Source of the DNA: Nitrosomonas sp. | GTDB taxonomy: Bacteria; Pseudomonadota; Gammaproteobacteria; Burkholderiales; Nitrosomonadaceae | Reading direction: 5' to 3' | Length of the DNA stretch: 33,771 bases | Assembly: GCA_021774075.1 (NCBI GenBank) | Contig: JAJFJK010000184.1 | Coordinates: forward strand, 1 to 33,771 | Part shown: positions 8,976 to 17,185 of the stretch, piece after piece | Position numbering within the stretch: the first letter of the stretch is position 1 | Layout: every line of letters begins with the position of its first letter | Position numbers and translations under genes: made by a program | The notes under the pieces: model-generated | The model's input: the letters and a program-made list of their open reading frames with translations, nothing else | The model's database searches: none | What the model was told of the DNA's origin: nothing

Positions 8976-9851
8976 ATGGTGAAAAAAATGGCATATCGGC
9001 GCAAACTAATTTTGGTTCTCTTGGGCATGACCTTGGTTCTCCCTATCACAAAAAGCTTTGCGGCTTCCCCCGTTTTAATATGCGGCGAATCCCTGCCGCC
9101 TTTCCTCTATGAATTAGGCGAGGATAGTCAGGAGACCAGACATGTTACTGGCATTCATGTGGGGAATTTTCGTTTGCTTACAGAACTAACCGGCCTGGAA
9201 TTCGCTTTTAGTGTATTGCCATGGAAACGCTGTCTGTATTACGTTGATAATTATTCCAAACCAGGTGATTATGAAATCGCTCTAGACGCGACCTTCAATA
9301 CAGAGCGGGCCGAAAAATTTCATTACGTGGGTCCACTGTACACCATTGGCACAGCCGTGTTTTATTCCCGTCACCGGTTTCCGGATGGCCCTATTTCTAA
9401 AAAAACCGGCAGAGTGATTTCATGGATCAACGAGATGCAACATTTTAGCATTTGTGGCATGTTGGGCTGGAACTACGAGGGTTACTATAGTAGACACGGC
9501 TTTCCCCGGTCTGTTAAAGTCATCAGAACCCCAGCCGGATATCAGGGCATGTTTAGTATGCTCTCGAAAGGACGTTGCGACCTGGTGGAAACACAATCCG
9601 CACTTGTATTAGGAGCGATGATGGCTGGCGAATTGGAAATGCCGAAGGATATTGCTTGCAGTAAATTGAACGAAGTGCCGCAAAAATTCTACATGATGGT
9701 TGCCAAGAAATCGCCCCGTGCCGAAGCGCTTGTTACACGCCTGAGTAAAGCGCTTAAACATCTGCAAGATACCCAGCAGTTCATAAACGTAAATGATAAA
9801 GAATTCTTCCCGGCTTCAGAATCCAGCACTATGATTACCAAGTGTCTGTGA
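8976..9851 (+). CDS. Periplasmic family-3-type solute-binding protein, paralog 2
   Basis: Start at 8976 (MVKKMAYRRK...) or 8988 (MAYRRK...) gives a signal peptide then ASPVLICGESLPPFLYE...; collinear paralog of 8111-8974, including an approximately 62-bp identical nucleotide tract. Confidence 0.85.
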   Translation: MVKKMAYRRKLILVLLGMTLVLPITKSFAASPVLICGESLPPFLYELGEDSQETRHVTGIHVGNFRLLTELTGLEFAFSVLPWKRCLYYVDNYSKPGDYEIALDATFNTERAEKFHYVGPLYTIGTAVFYSRHRFPDGPISKKTGRVISWINEMQHFSICGMLGWNYEGYYSRHGFPRSVKVIRTPAGYQGMFSMLSKGRCDLVETQSALVLGAMMAGELEMPKDIACSKLNEVPQKFYMMVAKKSPRAEALVTRLSKALKHLQDTQQFINVNDKEFFPASESSTMITKCL

Positions 9852-9969
9852 AATGAAGAAATATAACCTCGTGTAATAATGAGAATTCCGGAAACACTGA
9901 ATACTGGAAAAGCGTTAAAGGAAAAGGTCTTCACCCCCTCTATTGCTACTTTCCCCCTACTACCTGTTA

Positions 9970-10314
9970 TCACATACCCAGTTGCAGCCGTATAACACGC
10001 TCGATTTCACCCATTTCCCGAGTGACTACCGTTCCTATCTTGGTAGAAAGACGTAGCTTGCTAATAGTGGTTAACTGATCGGCCATTGCTTTACTATGTC
10101 TGCCCTGAATGGTTATCAAGCATTCAGCAGGGTAGATGTTCTTTATAACACTTGTAAGGGGGATGACCTGAACACGATTTAGGGCTTTATTTGCGATATC
10201 ATTGCTTACAATGACTGCCGGACGGGTTTTCTTAACTTCACCACCAATAGATGGATCAAAGTTAATCCACCAGATCTCTCCCCTTCTAGGAATAATGTTG
10301 CTACGTCTCGTCAT
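9970..10314 (-). CDS. MazF/PemK-family toxin (endoribonuclease-like)
   Basis: PRRGEIWWINFDPSIGGEVKKTRPAVIVSNDIANKALNRVQVIPLTSVIKNIYPAECLI is characteristic of PemK/MazF proteins. Confidence 0.92.
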   Translation of the reverse strand: MTRRSNIIPRRGEIWWINFDPSIGGEVKKTRPAVIVSNDIANKALNRVQVIPLTSVIKNIYPAECLITIQGRHSKAMADQLTTISKLRLSTKIGTVVTREMGEIERVIRLQLGM

Positions 10315-10528
10315 GATTTAGATCGACTATCCCTTGTTCAGTCCATGCACGGGCCTCCTCCTCGCGTTCTTCATCCGCAGCCATGGCCATGTAACCTGCC
10401 TCAATATCGTCAACGACAACATGTGGTCGCGCCATATCATTCAGGAAGCGACTGATATTGCCGCGTCCTATACGAGCATGTAAGCCCTTATATACTTCGT
10501 CATCTACTGTAATTGTCAATTTCTTCAC
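10301..10528 (-). CDS. Antitoxin of the MazF/PemK pair (ribbon-helix-helix-like N-terminus)
   Basis: 75 aa directly upstream of the toxin with a 14-nt overlap; MKKLTITVDDEVYKGLHARIGRGNISRFLNDMARP is RHH-like, with an acidic C-terminus. Confidence 0.85.
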   Translation of the reverse strand: MKKLTITVDDEVYKGLHARIGRGNISRFLNDMARPHVVVDDIEAGYMAMAADEEREEEARAWTEQGIVDLNHDET

Positions 10529-10538
10529 AATACCACCT

Positions 10539-10557
10539 ATACGTATAAGATACGTAT
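10539..10557. promoter_or_regulatory. Putative toxin-antitoxin autoregulatory operator, two ATACGTAT palindromes
   Basis: ATACGTAT (10539-10546) and ATACGTAT (10550-10557), start-to-start 11 bp (about one helical turn), just upstream of the antitoxin start. Confidence 0.6.
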
Positions 10558-10666
10558 TATTGCATGCAGTTGTGTTAAATGTAAATTATCCTAAAACAAA
10601 TATTGCACCAGTTGGTGGAGTTTAAACGCCGAACTGTTTTGAATTGAGCGTGCTCGCGACCAGAGC

Positions 10667-10748
10667 GCGTAGGATGGGTGCAACCCATCTGCTACCGGAT
10701 TTGAATTTCTATTACATTCAGTTTTGATGGTTTACACCCATCCTACGC
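10667..10748. repeat. Intergenic inverted repeat gcgtaggatgggtg ... cacccatcctacgc
   Basis: 14-bp perfect inverted arms 10667-10680 and 10735-10748, with inner partial complementarity (aacccatc/gatggttt). Confidence 0.8.
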
Positions 10749-11033
10749 GAGCTAATTAAAACAAGGTAGATGAGACTGGACATTTTGATCTGGCCATTCA
10801 GCTTACGTTCAGGTTTTAATTGCTTTAATAGCTCAAAGTTTATTTACATAGATGTCTCTAACTCCTTACTTTAAGAACTTACTACTCAATCCATGCAAAA
10901 AACGAGAAATAGTACAGTTATCTTTCTCAATTTAACATTGATGAAATTCAATATTGCTATATCATACCAATCAACAATCTTGATAAGATATAATGTTAAT
11001 TTCTAAAAATTTCGGTAACAACTAATAGGCCGT

Positions 11034-12302
11034 ATGCAGACCTTCCCGTTTTGGCATTTATTACTCAGTCTGATTTTCGTTTTTCCATCGTCACAATTAT
11101 CGGCCCAGGAATCCTCCAAACTCACCATTAAAGAATTACAACAATTGGGTTTGCAAGCGAATGGTTTGGTACAAGCTGCGCGTTCGCAGGTTGGTATTGC
11201 TGAATCCGGCGTTGTCAGTGCGGGTGCACTTCCCAACCCGCAAGTAACGTTCATGGCTGGACCAGATACCCGGCGGCTGCCGGTTATAGATACCGGGCCT
11301 GCTGCAACCCAACGCCAGGTAACTGTCAGTCAACCGATTGAGAATCCTTTCCTGCGTTCTGCACGCATCGGCGCAGCGGAAGCAAATGTGGATGCAAGGC
11401 AGGCCGATCTTGATCAAGTACGCGCAAATCTGGCGGCGCAGTTACGTGTACGTGCGTATGAGTTACTGCTGCGTCAAGAACAAGCCATCATGGAAACCAG
11501 CATTCACGACCTGATGAAAGAAATCCGTCGGCGTATAAAAGTAAGTGTTGATGTGGGTGAAACAGCGCGTTTTGAACTCATCAGAGCAGATACCGAAGTA
11601 TTGAGCGCCGCCAACCGTATGCAGGCAGCGCACTTAAATGCGGAACGTGCACGCGTTGCATTGGTGCAACTGACCGCTGGCGCATTACAAACTGACTTTG
11701 AAATTGAGGCTTCTCTCAATGACCCAGCCGATTTTCCTCCTTTGGATGAATTGCGGCAAATCGTCCCCAACATCAATCCGGATATCCAACGTCTGGAGGC
11801 CGAACAAGAGCGTGCAGGCTTACGTATCAGTCAGGAAAAAGCCTCTGTGTTGCCCTCCATCAATATTCTATATAGCAATTACCAGGATGCGCAGTTTATC
11901 TCCAATACAGCCGGCGTAAACTTGCAAATCCCACTGTTTTATCGACGCCGGGGTGAAATCGACAGCGCTATTTTTGATTCGGCCCGCATCCGTGAAACAC
12001 TCGAATATCGCCGTTTTGAAATTGGCCAGCAACTGGAATCCGCCTGGCAGGCCAAACAGATCGCACAGCGCAGAGTTGAAATGTTCGATGGCGGTATTGT
12101 GACCGAAGCAAGGCTAGCATTAAGTATTGCCACAACAGCTTATCGCTTGGGTGAACGTGGTTTTATTGAAGTACTGGATACCCAGCGCGTGTTACGTGGT
12201 GTACTGGCTGAATTATTACAGGCACGCTTTGAGCTGCAATCCGCTGCCGCCGAAATTGATCGACTACGCGCCCATTATCCCAAGGAGAAAATCCTCGAAT
12301 GA
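11034..12302 (+). CDS. czcC: Outer-membrane efflux protein, TolC/CzcC family
   Basis: 422 aa; signal peptide; helical OEP-type repeats (ESGVVSAGALPNPQVTF, RLGERGFIEVLDTQRVLRGVLAELLQARFELQSAAAEIDRL); first gene of a CBA operon. Gene symbol by family only. Confidence 0.85.
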   Translation: MQTFPFWHLLLSLIFVFPSSQLSAQESSKLTIKELQQLGLQANGLVQAARSQVGIAESGVVSAGALPNPQVTFMAGPDTRRLPVIDTGPAATQRQVTVSQPIENPFLRSARIGAAEANVDARQADLDQVRANLAAQLRVRAYELLLRQEQAIMETSIHDLMKEIRRRIKVSVDVGETARFELIRADTEVLSAANRMQAAHLNAERARVALVQLTAGALQTDFEIEASLNDPADFPPLDELRQIVPNINPDIQRLEAEQERAGLRISQEKASVLPSINILYSNYQDAQFISNTAGVNLQIPLFYRRRGEIDSAIFDSARIRETLEYRRFEIGQQLESAWQAKQIAQRRVEMFDGGIVTEARLALSIATTAYRLGERGFIEVLDTQRVLRGVLAELLQARFELQSAAAEIDRLRAHYPKEKILE

Positions 12303-13459
12303 AATTCAAAATTAACATGATTGGCGTGCTATTTGTCATGACACTGTTGCTGGTGGCTTGTGGCAGTAGTGAGCAAGACGCTGATTCTTCCGCACAAACC
12401 AACACAGACCCAGAGAATTTAAACAAAATCACACTTCCTGCAGAAATGGCCGAACGTGTCAAAGTGGGTAAACTGAAATTAGTTGAGTTAACTGACAAGC
12501 TACTAGTGCCCAGCCAGATTAAGGTCAATGAACAAAGCCTTACACGCGTGGGTGCCAATGTAACCGGACGTATTATTGAAGTCAATGCACAACTGGGCGA
12601 TGAAGTCGATGCAGGTACGATATTAGCCCGTATTTCCAGCCCGGAATTAACCACAGCACAATTGGCATATCTCCGTGCACATTCATTGACACAATTGAAT
12701 GCACGTGCCGCCAAACGCGCCAAGCTTTTATTAGCTGCTGATGTGATTGGCTCAGCGGAACTACAAAGACGTGAAGCGGAATTACAAGTCTCGCGTGCTG
12801 AATTAAGCGCTGCCAAGGACCAATTACGCTTATTAGGTGTTACTGAGAGTGCAGTCAATGCCCTGGAGAAACATGGCAACATTCTGCCTTCCGTGGCGAT
12901 ATCCGTATCCAACAGTGGCACAGTCATCGAACGTAATGTTTTATCAGGTCAAGTGGTACAACCGTCAGATCGCTTGTTTAAAGTCGCTGAGTTATCGACG
13001 GTATGGGCAGTTGGTGACGTGCCGGAACAAAATGCACGCAATGTCACGGAGGGTCAACATGTGGAAATTCATGTGCCTGCCTTGGGCAAATCTATCTTTG
13101 TCGGTCGAATTGTTTATGTCGCCGATACCATCAATCCGGTCACACGTACGGTAACCGTGCGCACCGTGGTGCAAAATCCGGAACGTATCCTGAAACCAGC
13201 CATGTTGGCCAGTATGCATATTACAGAAACTCCGCGACTCTATCTGGCAGTACCGGAATCAGCCGTAGTGCGCGAAGCAAATCAGGACTATGCATTCATC
13301 GCTGAGGGCAACAATAGTTTCCTGCGCGTTCCTGTTGAACTGGATCATGTTATAGGCGATGTGCGTCCTGTCCTTAAAGGTCTCACTGACGGACAACAGA
13401 TTGTCATGGAAGGTGCTTTTCATCTTGATAACGAGCGCAAGCTCGCTGAACTGGAATAG
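12299..13459 (+). CDS. czcB: RND efflux periplasmic adaptor subunit (lipoprotein), CzcB-like
   Basis: 386 aa; lipobox LLLVAC; biotinyl-lipoyl-like motif GRIIEVNAQLGDEVDAGTILARISSPELTTAQ; overlaps the czcC-like stop by 4 nt. Confidence 0.9.
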   Translation: MKFKINMIGVLFVMTLLLVACGSSEQDADSSAQTNTDPENLNKITLPAEMAERVKVGKLKLVELTDKLLVPSQIKVNEQSLTRVGANVTGRIIEVNAQLGDEVDAGTILARISSPELTTAQLAYLRAHSLTQLNARAAKRAKLLLAADVIGSAELQRREAELQVSRAELSAAKDQLRLLGVTESAVNALEKHGNILPSVAISVSNSGTVIERNVLSGQVVQPSDRLFKVAELSTVWAVGDVPEQNARNVTEGQHVEIHVPALGKSIFVGRIVYVADTINPVTRTVTVRTVVQNPERILKPAMLASMHITETPRLYLAVPESAVVREANQDYAFIAEGNNSFLRVPVELDHVIGDVRPVLKGLTDGQQIVMEGAFHLDNERKLAELE

Positions 13460-13462
13460 GCT

Positions 13463-16400
13463 ATGCTCGCTTCAATCGTACGTGCAATGATCAACCAACG
13501 GTTGATCGTAGTGGTTATATCACTCATATTGATCGGTCTTGGCCTACGTGCCACAACACAATTATCTGTTGACGCTTTTCCTGATGTCACCAATGTTCAG
13601 GTACTCGTAGCCACGCGGGCATTAGGTCGCAGCCCGGAGGAAATCGAACGCTTGGTAACGGTGCCATTGGAAATTTCGATGACCGGCCTGCCGGGTCTGG
13701 TTGAGATGCGTTCTCTGAACAAAAGTGGGTTGTCGGTTATTACGCTGGTCTTTACCGATGAGACCGACGTCTATTTTGCACGCCAGATTGTCATGGAACG
13801 CTTGATCAGTGTTGCCAACCGCATGCCGGCGGACGTTACGCCTGAACTTGGCCCGGTATCAACCGGTTTAGGTGAAGTCTATCAATACACGCTTGACCAC
13901 CCCGACGATGGTGAGCGGGCGCTAAGTGTAGAAGAATTAACCGAACGACGCACCATACAGGATTGGGTAGTACGGCCCATGTTGCGTTCAGTTCCGGGTG
14001 TGGCGGAAATAAACTCTATCGGTGGTCACGCCAAACAATATCATGTACTGGTTAATCCTGAGCGCTTACGCCATTACGATTTAACGTTATCGCAAGTGGA
14101 TAAATCCATCGCCAGCAATAATGCCAATGCCAGCGGCAACATACTGGCGCTCCAATCCGAGCAATATTTAATTCGTGGTGTCGGCCTGATACAAACGCTG
14201 GACGATATCGAGAACATCGTACTCAAAGAGATCGGTGGCGTACCGGTATTCGTGCGCGATGTAGCTGAGGTGAAAATTGGCACCGCCGTGCGCCAGGGTG
14301 CTGCCATTAAGGGCGGGTACACCGAATCGGCAGCCGGTATTGTGATGATGCTGCGCGGCGGTAATGCCAAGGAAATTGTCACGCGCATAAAAACGCGGGT
14401 AGACGAGATCAATGAACAAGGCTTATTACCGGACGGGCTTCAGATTGTGCCTTTTTACGACCGTACTGATCTGGTGGATGCGGCACTATGGACGGTAACC
14501 ACCGTATTGATTGAAGGCATCATACTAGTAATTATCATCCTATTTGTGTTCCTGGGAGACGTGCGCTCCAGTCTGATTGTGGTGGCAACCCTTGTCATTA
14601 CACCACTGATCACATTTATGATTATGAATCATCAAGGTATTTCCGCGAACTTAATGTCATTGGGAGGGCTGGCGGTTGCCATTGGGCTAATGGTCGACTC
14701 GACGGTTGTGGTGGTGGAAAACGTGCATCACCGCTTGGGGCATTGCGAAAACACCATGAAAGCAAAGTTTCGCACCATTATTGATGCAGTCTCTGAGATC
14801 GGTGTGCCCGTCATCTTTGGTATCTCCATTATTATTCTTGTTTTCTTGCCGTTGATGACGCTGCAAGGCATGGAAGGCAAAACATTCAGCCCATTGGCTT
14901 ACACCATCGCCATCGCACTGGCCGTATCACTGGTTGTCTCGTTGACACTGTCACCGGTGTTATGCGCTTATATTCTCAAAGGCGGCGGAGGTGAAGTTAC
15001 AGATACCCGTATCATTGCGTACCTTAAAAAACATTATCGTGTCTTGCTTGATCATGCACTGGCCAGCGAAAAAATCACTATTCTGGTTGCAGTGGCATTA
15101 CTAGGCACCTCATTTGCTTTATTTCCTTTTCTGGGGAAATCGTTTATTCCGACGCTGAAAGAAGGCGCCTTGACTCCTGTGATTATTCGCGTGCCGTCAA
15201 TTTCACTGGAAGAATCCGTTGACATGGAAATGGAAGCCATGAAATTGGTTGCAGCCGTACCTGGCGTAGCAAGCGTGGTGTCCAAGGTGGGTCGTGGCGA
15301 ATCACCGGCAGATCCTGCGGGTCCTAACGAATCTGACCCGATTATCAACATTGATCCAAATTCCGGGCGAACGCAGGATGAGGTCGATGCAGACATTCGC
15401 CAGGCATTGTCGATACTGCCCGGCGCAAGCATTGTATTGTCACAACCGATTGCGCAACGTGTGGATGAAATGGTCACTGGTGTACGTTCTCAAATTGCGG
15501 TTAAGATCTTTGGTAATGACCTGGATGAACTGCGCGATTTATCAGAACAAGTCGCACGTATTCTTAGAACCATTGATGGTGCGCGCGATATACGTATTGA
15601 GCGGCTATCCGGTCAGCAATCCCTGACCATCGACATTGACCGGGATGCCATCGCCCGGCATGGCCTGAATGTGGCTGATGTCAATGAATTGATTGAAACA
15701 GCGATTGGCGGTAAAGAAATCACCAACGTGTTTGAGGGCGAACGGCGCTTCTCGCTCATTTTGCGTTTCCCACCCGAATACCGTGACAACATTGACTCCA
15801 TTCGTGATCTTTTGCTGCGCCCCACTGGCCAGGAATTTAGTAATGGGGAGGCATCCGGTGGCGCCTTGATACCACTACATGCCGTTGCAGAAATAAAAGT
15901 CGTCGATGGGCCAGCGCAAGTCTCGCGTGAATTCGCCAAACGCCGCGTGGTAGTTGGCGCCAACGTGCATGAACGTGACCTGGGTGGTTTCGTGGAGGAG
16001 ATTCAAGAACGTGTTGCCGCAGAAGTTCAACTGCCTACCGGCTATTACTTTGAATGGGGCGGGCAGTTTGAAAATATGGAACGCGCCATGGGAACGCTGT
16101 CGGTCATTGTTCCAATAACCATTGCGGCCATCTTCTTTCTGCTGTTTCTGTTATTCAAATCGCTCAAACTGGCCTCACTCATTATTCTGGTACTCCCCTT
16201 TGCCTCCATCGGCGGTATCATGGGATTATTCCTGACCGGTGAATATCTGTCCGTACCGGCATCTGTCGGATTCATCGCACTTTGGGGCATTGCCGTGTTG
16301 AATGGCGTGGTATTGATATCGTACATCAAGGAACAGCGTAATCAAGGTGTCAACGTTGCAGAATCGGTCATTCGTGGCTGTGAACAACGTTTCCGCCCGG

Positions 16401-16708
16401 TACTCATGACAGCAACAGTTGCCATGCTTGGCTTGGTGCCATTCTTATTTGCAACAGGCCCAGGGTCTGAAGTACAACGCCCCCTGGCAATTGTGGTAAT
16501 CGGCGGACTCATCACCTCAACCTTGTTGACATTGGTTGTGTTACCGACGTTATATCGTTGGTTCGACGTGAAACCTGATGAGGATACACTCGATAAATCT
16601 GACAAACAAAAAACAGTCGAAATAAGTTCTGGAACTGAGCAAGAGCAAGATCAAACTCAAATTACTTCATCTGAGGCGACCGTAAAGCCTGTAACAGAAA
16701 CTTCTTGA
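13463..16708 (+). CDS. czcA: Heavy-metal RND efflux pump (HME family), CzcA/CusA-like
   Basis: 1081 aa; FPDVTNVQVLVATRALGRSPEEIERLVTVPLE, GLMVDSTVVVVENVHHRL, FASIGGIMGLFLTGEYLSVPASVGFIALWGIAVLNGVVL, RGCEQRFRPVLMTATVAMLGLVPF. Confidence 0.95.
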   Translation: MLASIVRAMINQRLIVVVISLILIGLGLRATTQLSVDAFPDVTNVQVLVATRALGRSPEEIERLVTVPLEISMTGLPGLVEMRSLNKSGLSVITLVFTDETDVYFARQIVMERLISVANRMPADVTPELGPVSTGLGEVYQYTLDHPDDGERALSVEELTERRTIQDWVVRPMLRSVPGVAEINSIGGHAKQYHVLVNPERLRHYDLTLSQVDKSIASNNANASGNILALQSEQYLIRGVGLIQTLDDIENIVLKEIGGVPVFVRDVAEVKIGTAVRQGAAIKGGYTESAAGIVMMLRGGNAKEIVTRIKTRVDEINEQGLLPDGLQIVPFYDRTDLVDAALWTVTTVLIEGIILVIIILFVFLGDVRSSLIVVATLVITPLITFMIMNHQGISANLMSLGGLAVAIGLMVDSTVVVVENVHHRLGHCENTMKAKFRTIIDAVSEIGVPVIFGISIIILVFLPLMTLQGMEGKTFSPLAYTIAIALAVSLVVSLTLSPVLCAYILKGGGGEVTDTRIIAYLKKHYRVLLDHALASEKITILVAVALLGTSFALFPFLGKSFIPTLKEGALTPVIIRVPSISLEESVDMEMEAMKLVAAVPGVASVVSKVGRGESPADPAGPNESDPIINIDPNSGRTQDEVDADIRQALSILPGASIVLSQPIAQRVDEMVTGVRSQIAVKIFGNDLDELRDLSEQVARILRTIDGARDIRIERLSGQQSLTIDIDRDAIARHGLNVADVNELIETAIGGKEITNVFEGERRFSLILRFPPEYRDNIDSIRDLLLRPTGQEFSNGEASGGALIPLHAVAEIKVVDGPAQVSREFAKRRVVVGANVHERDLGGFVEEIQERVAAEVQLPTGYYFEWGGQFENMERAMGTLSVIVPITIAAIFFLLFLLFKSLKLASLIILVLPFASIGGIMGLFLTGEYLSVPASVGFIALWGIAVLNGVVLISYIKEQRNQGVNVAESVIRGCEQRFRPVLMTATVAMLGLVPFLFATGPGSEVQRPLAIVVIGGLITSTLLTLVVLPTLYRWFDVKPDEDTLDKSDKQKTVEISSGTEQEQDQTQITSSEATVKPVTETS

Positions 16709-16848
16709 GGGCGCTTCTAAAAATTCAGAGTTTGCCCAAATGCAAGGCGCAGAAAAAATTTCCAGCGCAGCATATGTTTGATATGTAAACAAGAAATTTT
16801 TTCTGTAACATAGCAGTTGGGATGAGATCTGGATTTTTAGAAGTGCCC
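16709..16848 (+). repeat. Family A MITE-like repeat, copy A2
   Basis: Same palindromic unit as A1; flanked by TTGA (16705-16708) and TTGA (16849-16852). Confidence 0.93.
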
Positions 16849-16851
16849 TTG

Positions 16852-17172
16852 AGAAACTTACGCAACACAGCCTCCTGCCCAGTGCACCAACCACTTTGTA
16901 TTGATAGGTTCAGAATCGACCAGATGATCCAAGACAAGGCGTGGTCTGCGGGGAATGGTCAGCCCTTTTCAAAGACCGCAACGCAGAATTGGATCATCTG
17001 GTCGATTTCCTTTGGGCGAGCCGGGAAGTACTTGTCCGCTGTGTTACGTCTCTTGGAAAGGGCCAGCCATTACCGGCGAGACGTGCCTTACGGTCAAGCA
17101 CTTCTCGACTCGCTGAACCCATCAATACAAAGTTGTTGGTACACTAGTATCAGACAAGAGGCTGTAAACTGA
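16852..17172. other. Family C three-way-junction inverted-repeat element, copy C2
   Basis: Outer arm ...ccactttgtattgataggttcag/ctgaacccatcaatacaaagttgttggt with a degenerate outer extension (acagcctcctgccc vs rc acagcctcttgtct); perfect 19-bp hairpin arms aatcgaccagatgatccaa (16914-16932)/ttggatcatctggtcgatt (16989-17007); second hairpin about 17017-17037/17092-17112; complementary loops ggaatggtcagcccttttcaaagac and gtctcttggaaagggccagccattacc. Confidence 0.88.
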
Positions 17173-17185
17173 CAATACTACAATA

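Noticed and set aside
16822-17172. ORFs of 116 aa and 68 aa over element C2
   Set aside because: They run through the inverted-repeat arms and loops of C2; no recognisable protein family, and coding potential is an artefact of palindromic DNA.
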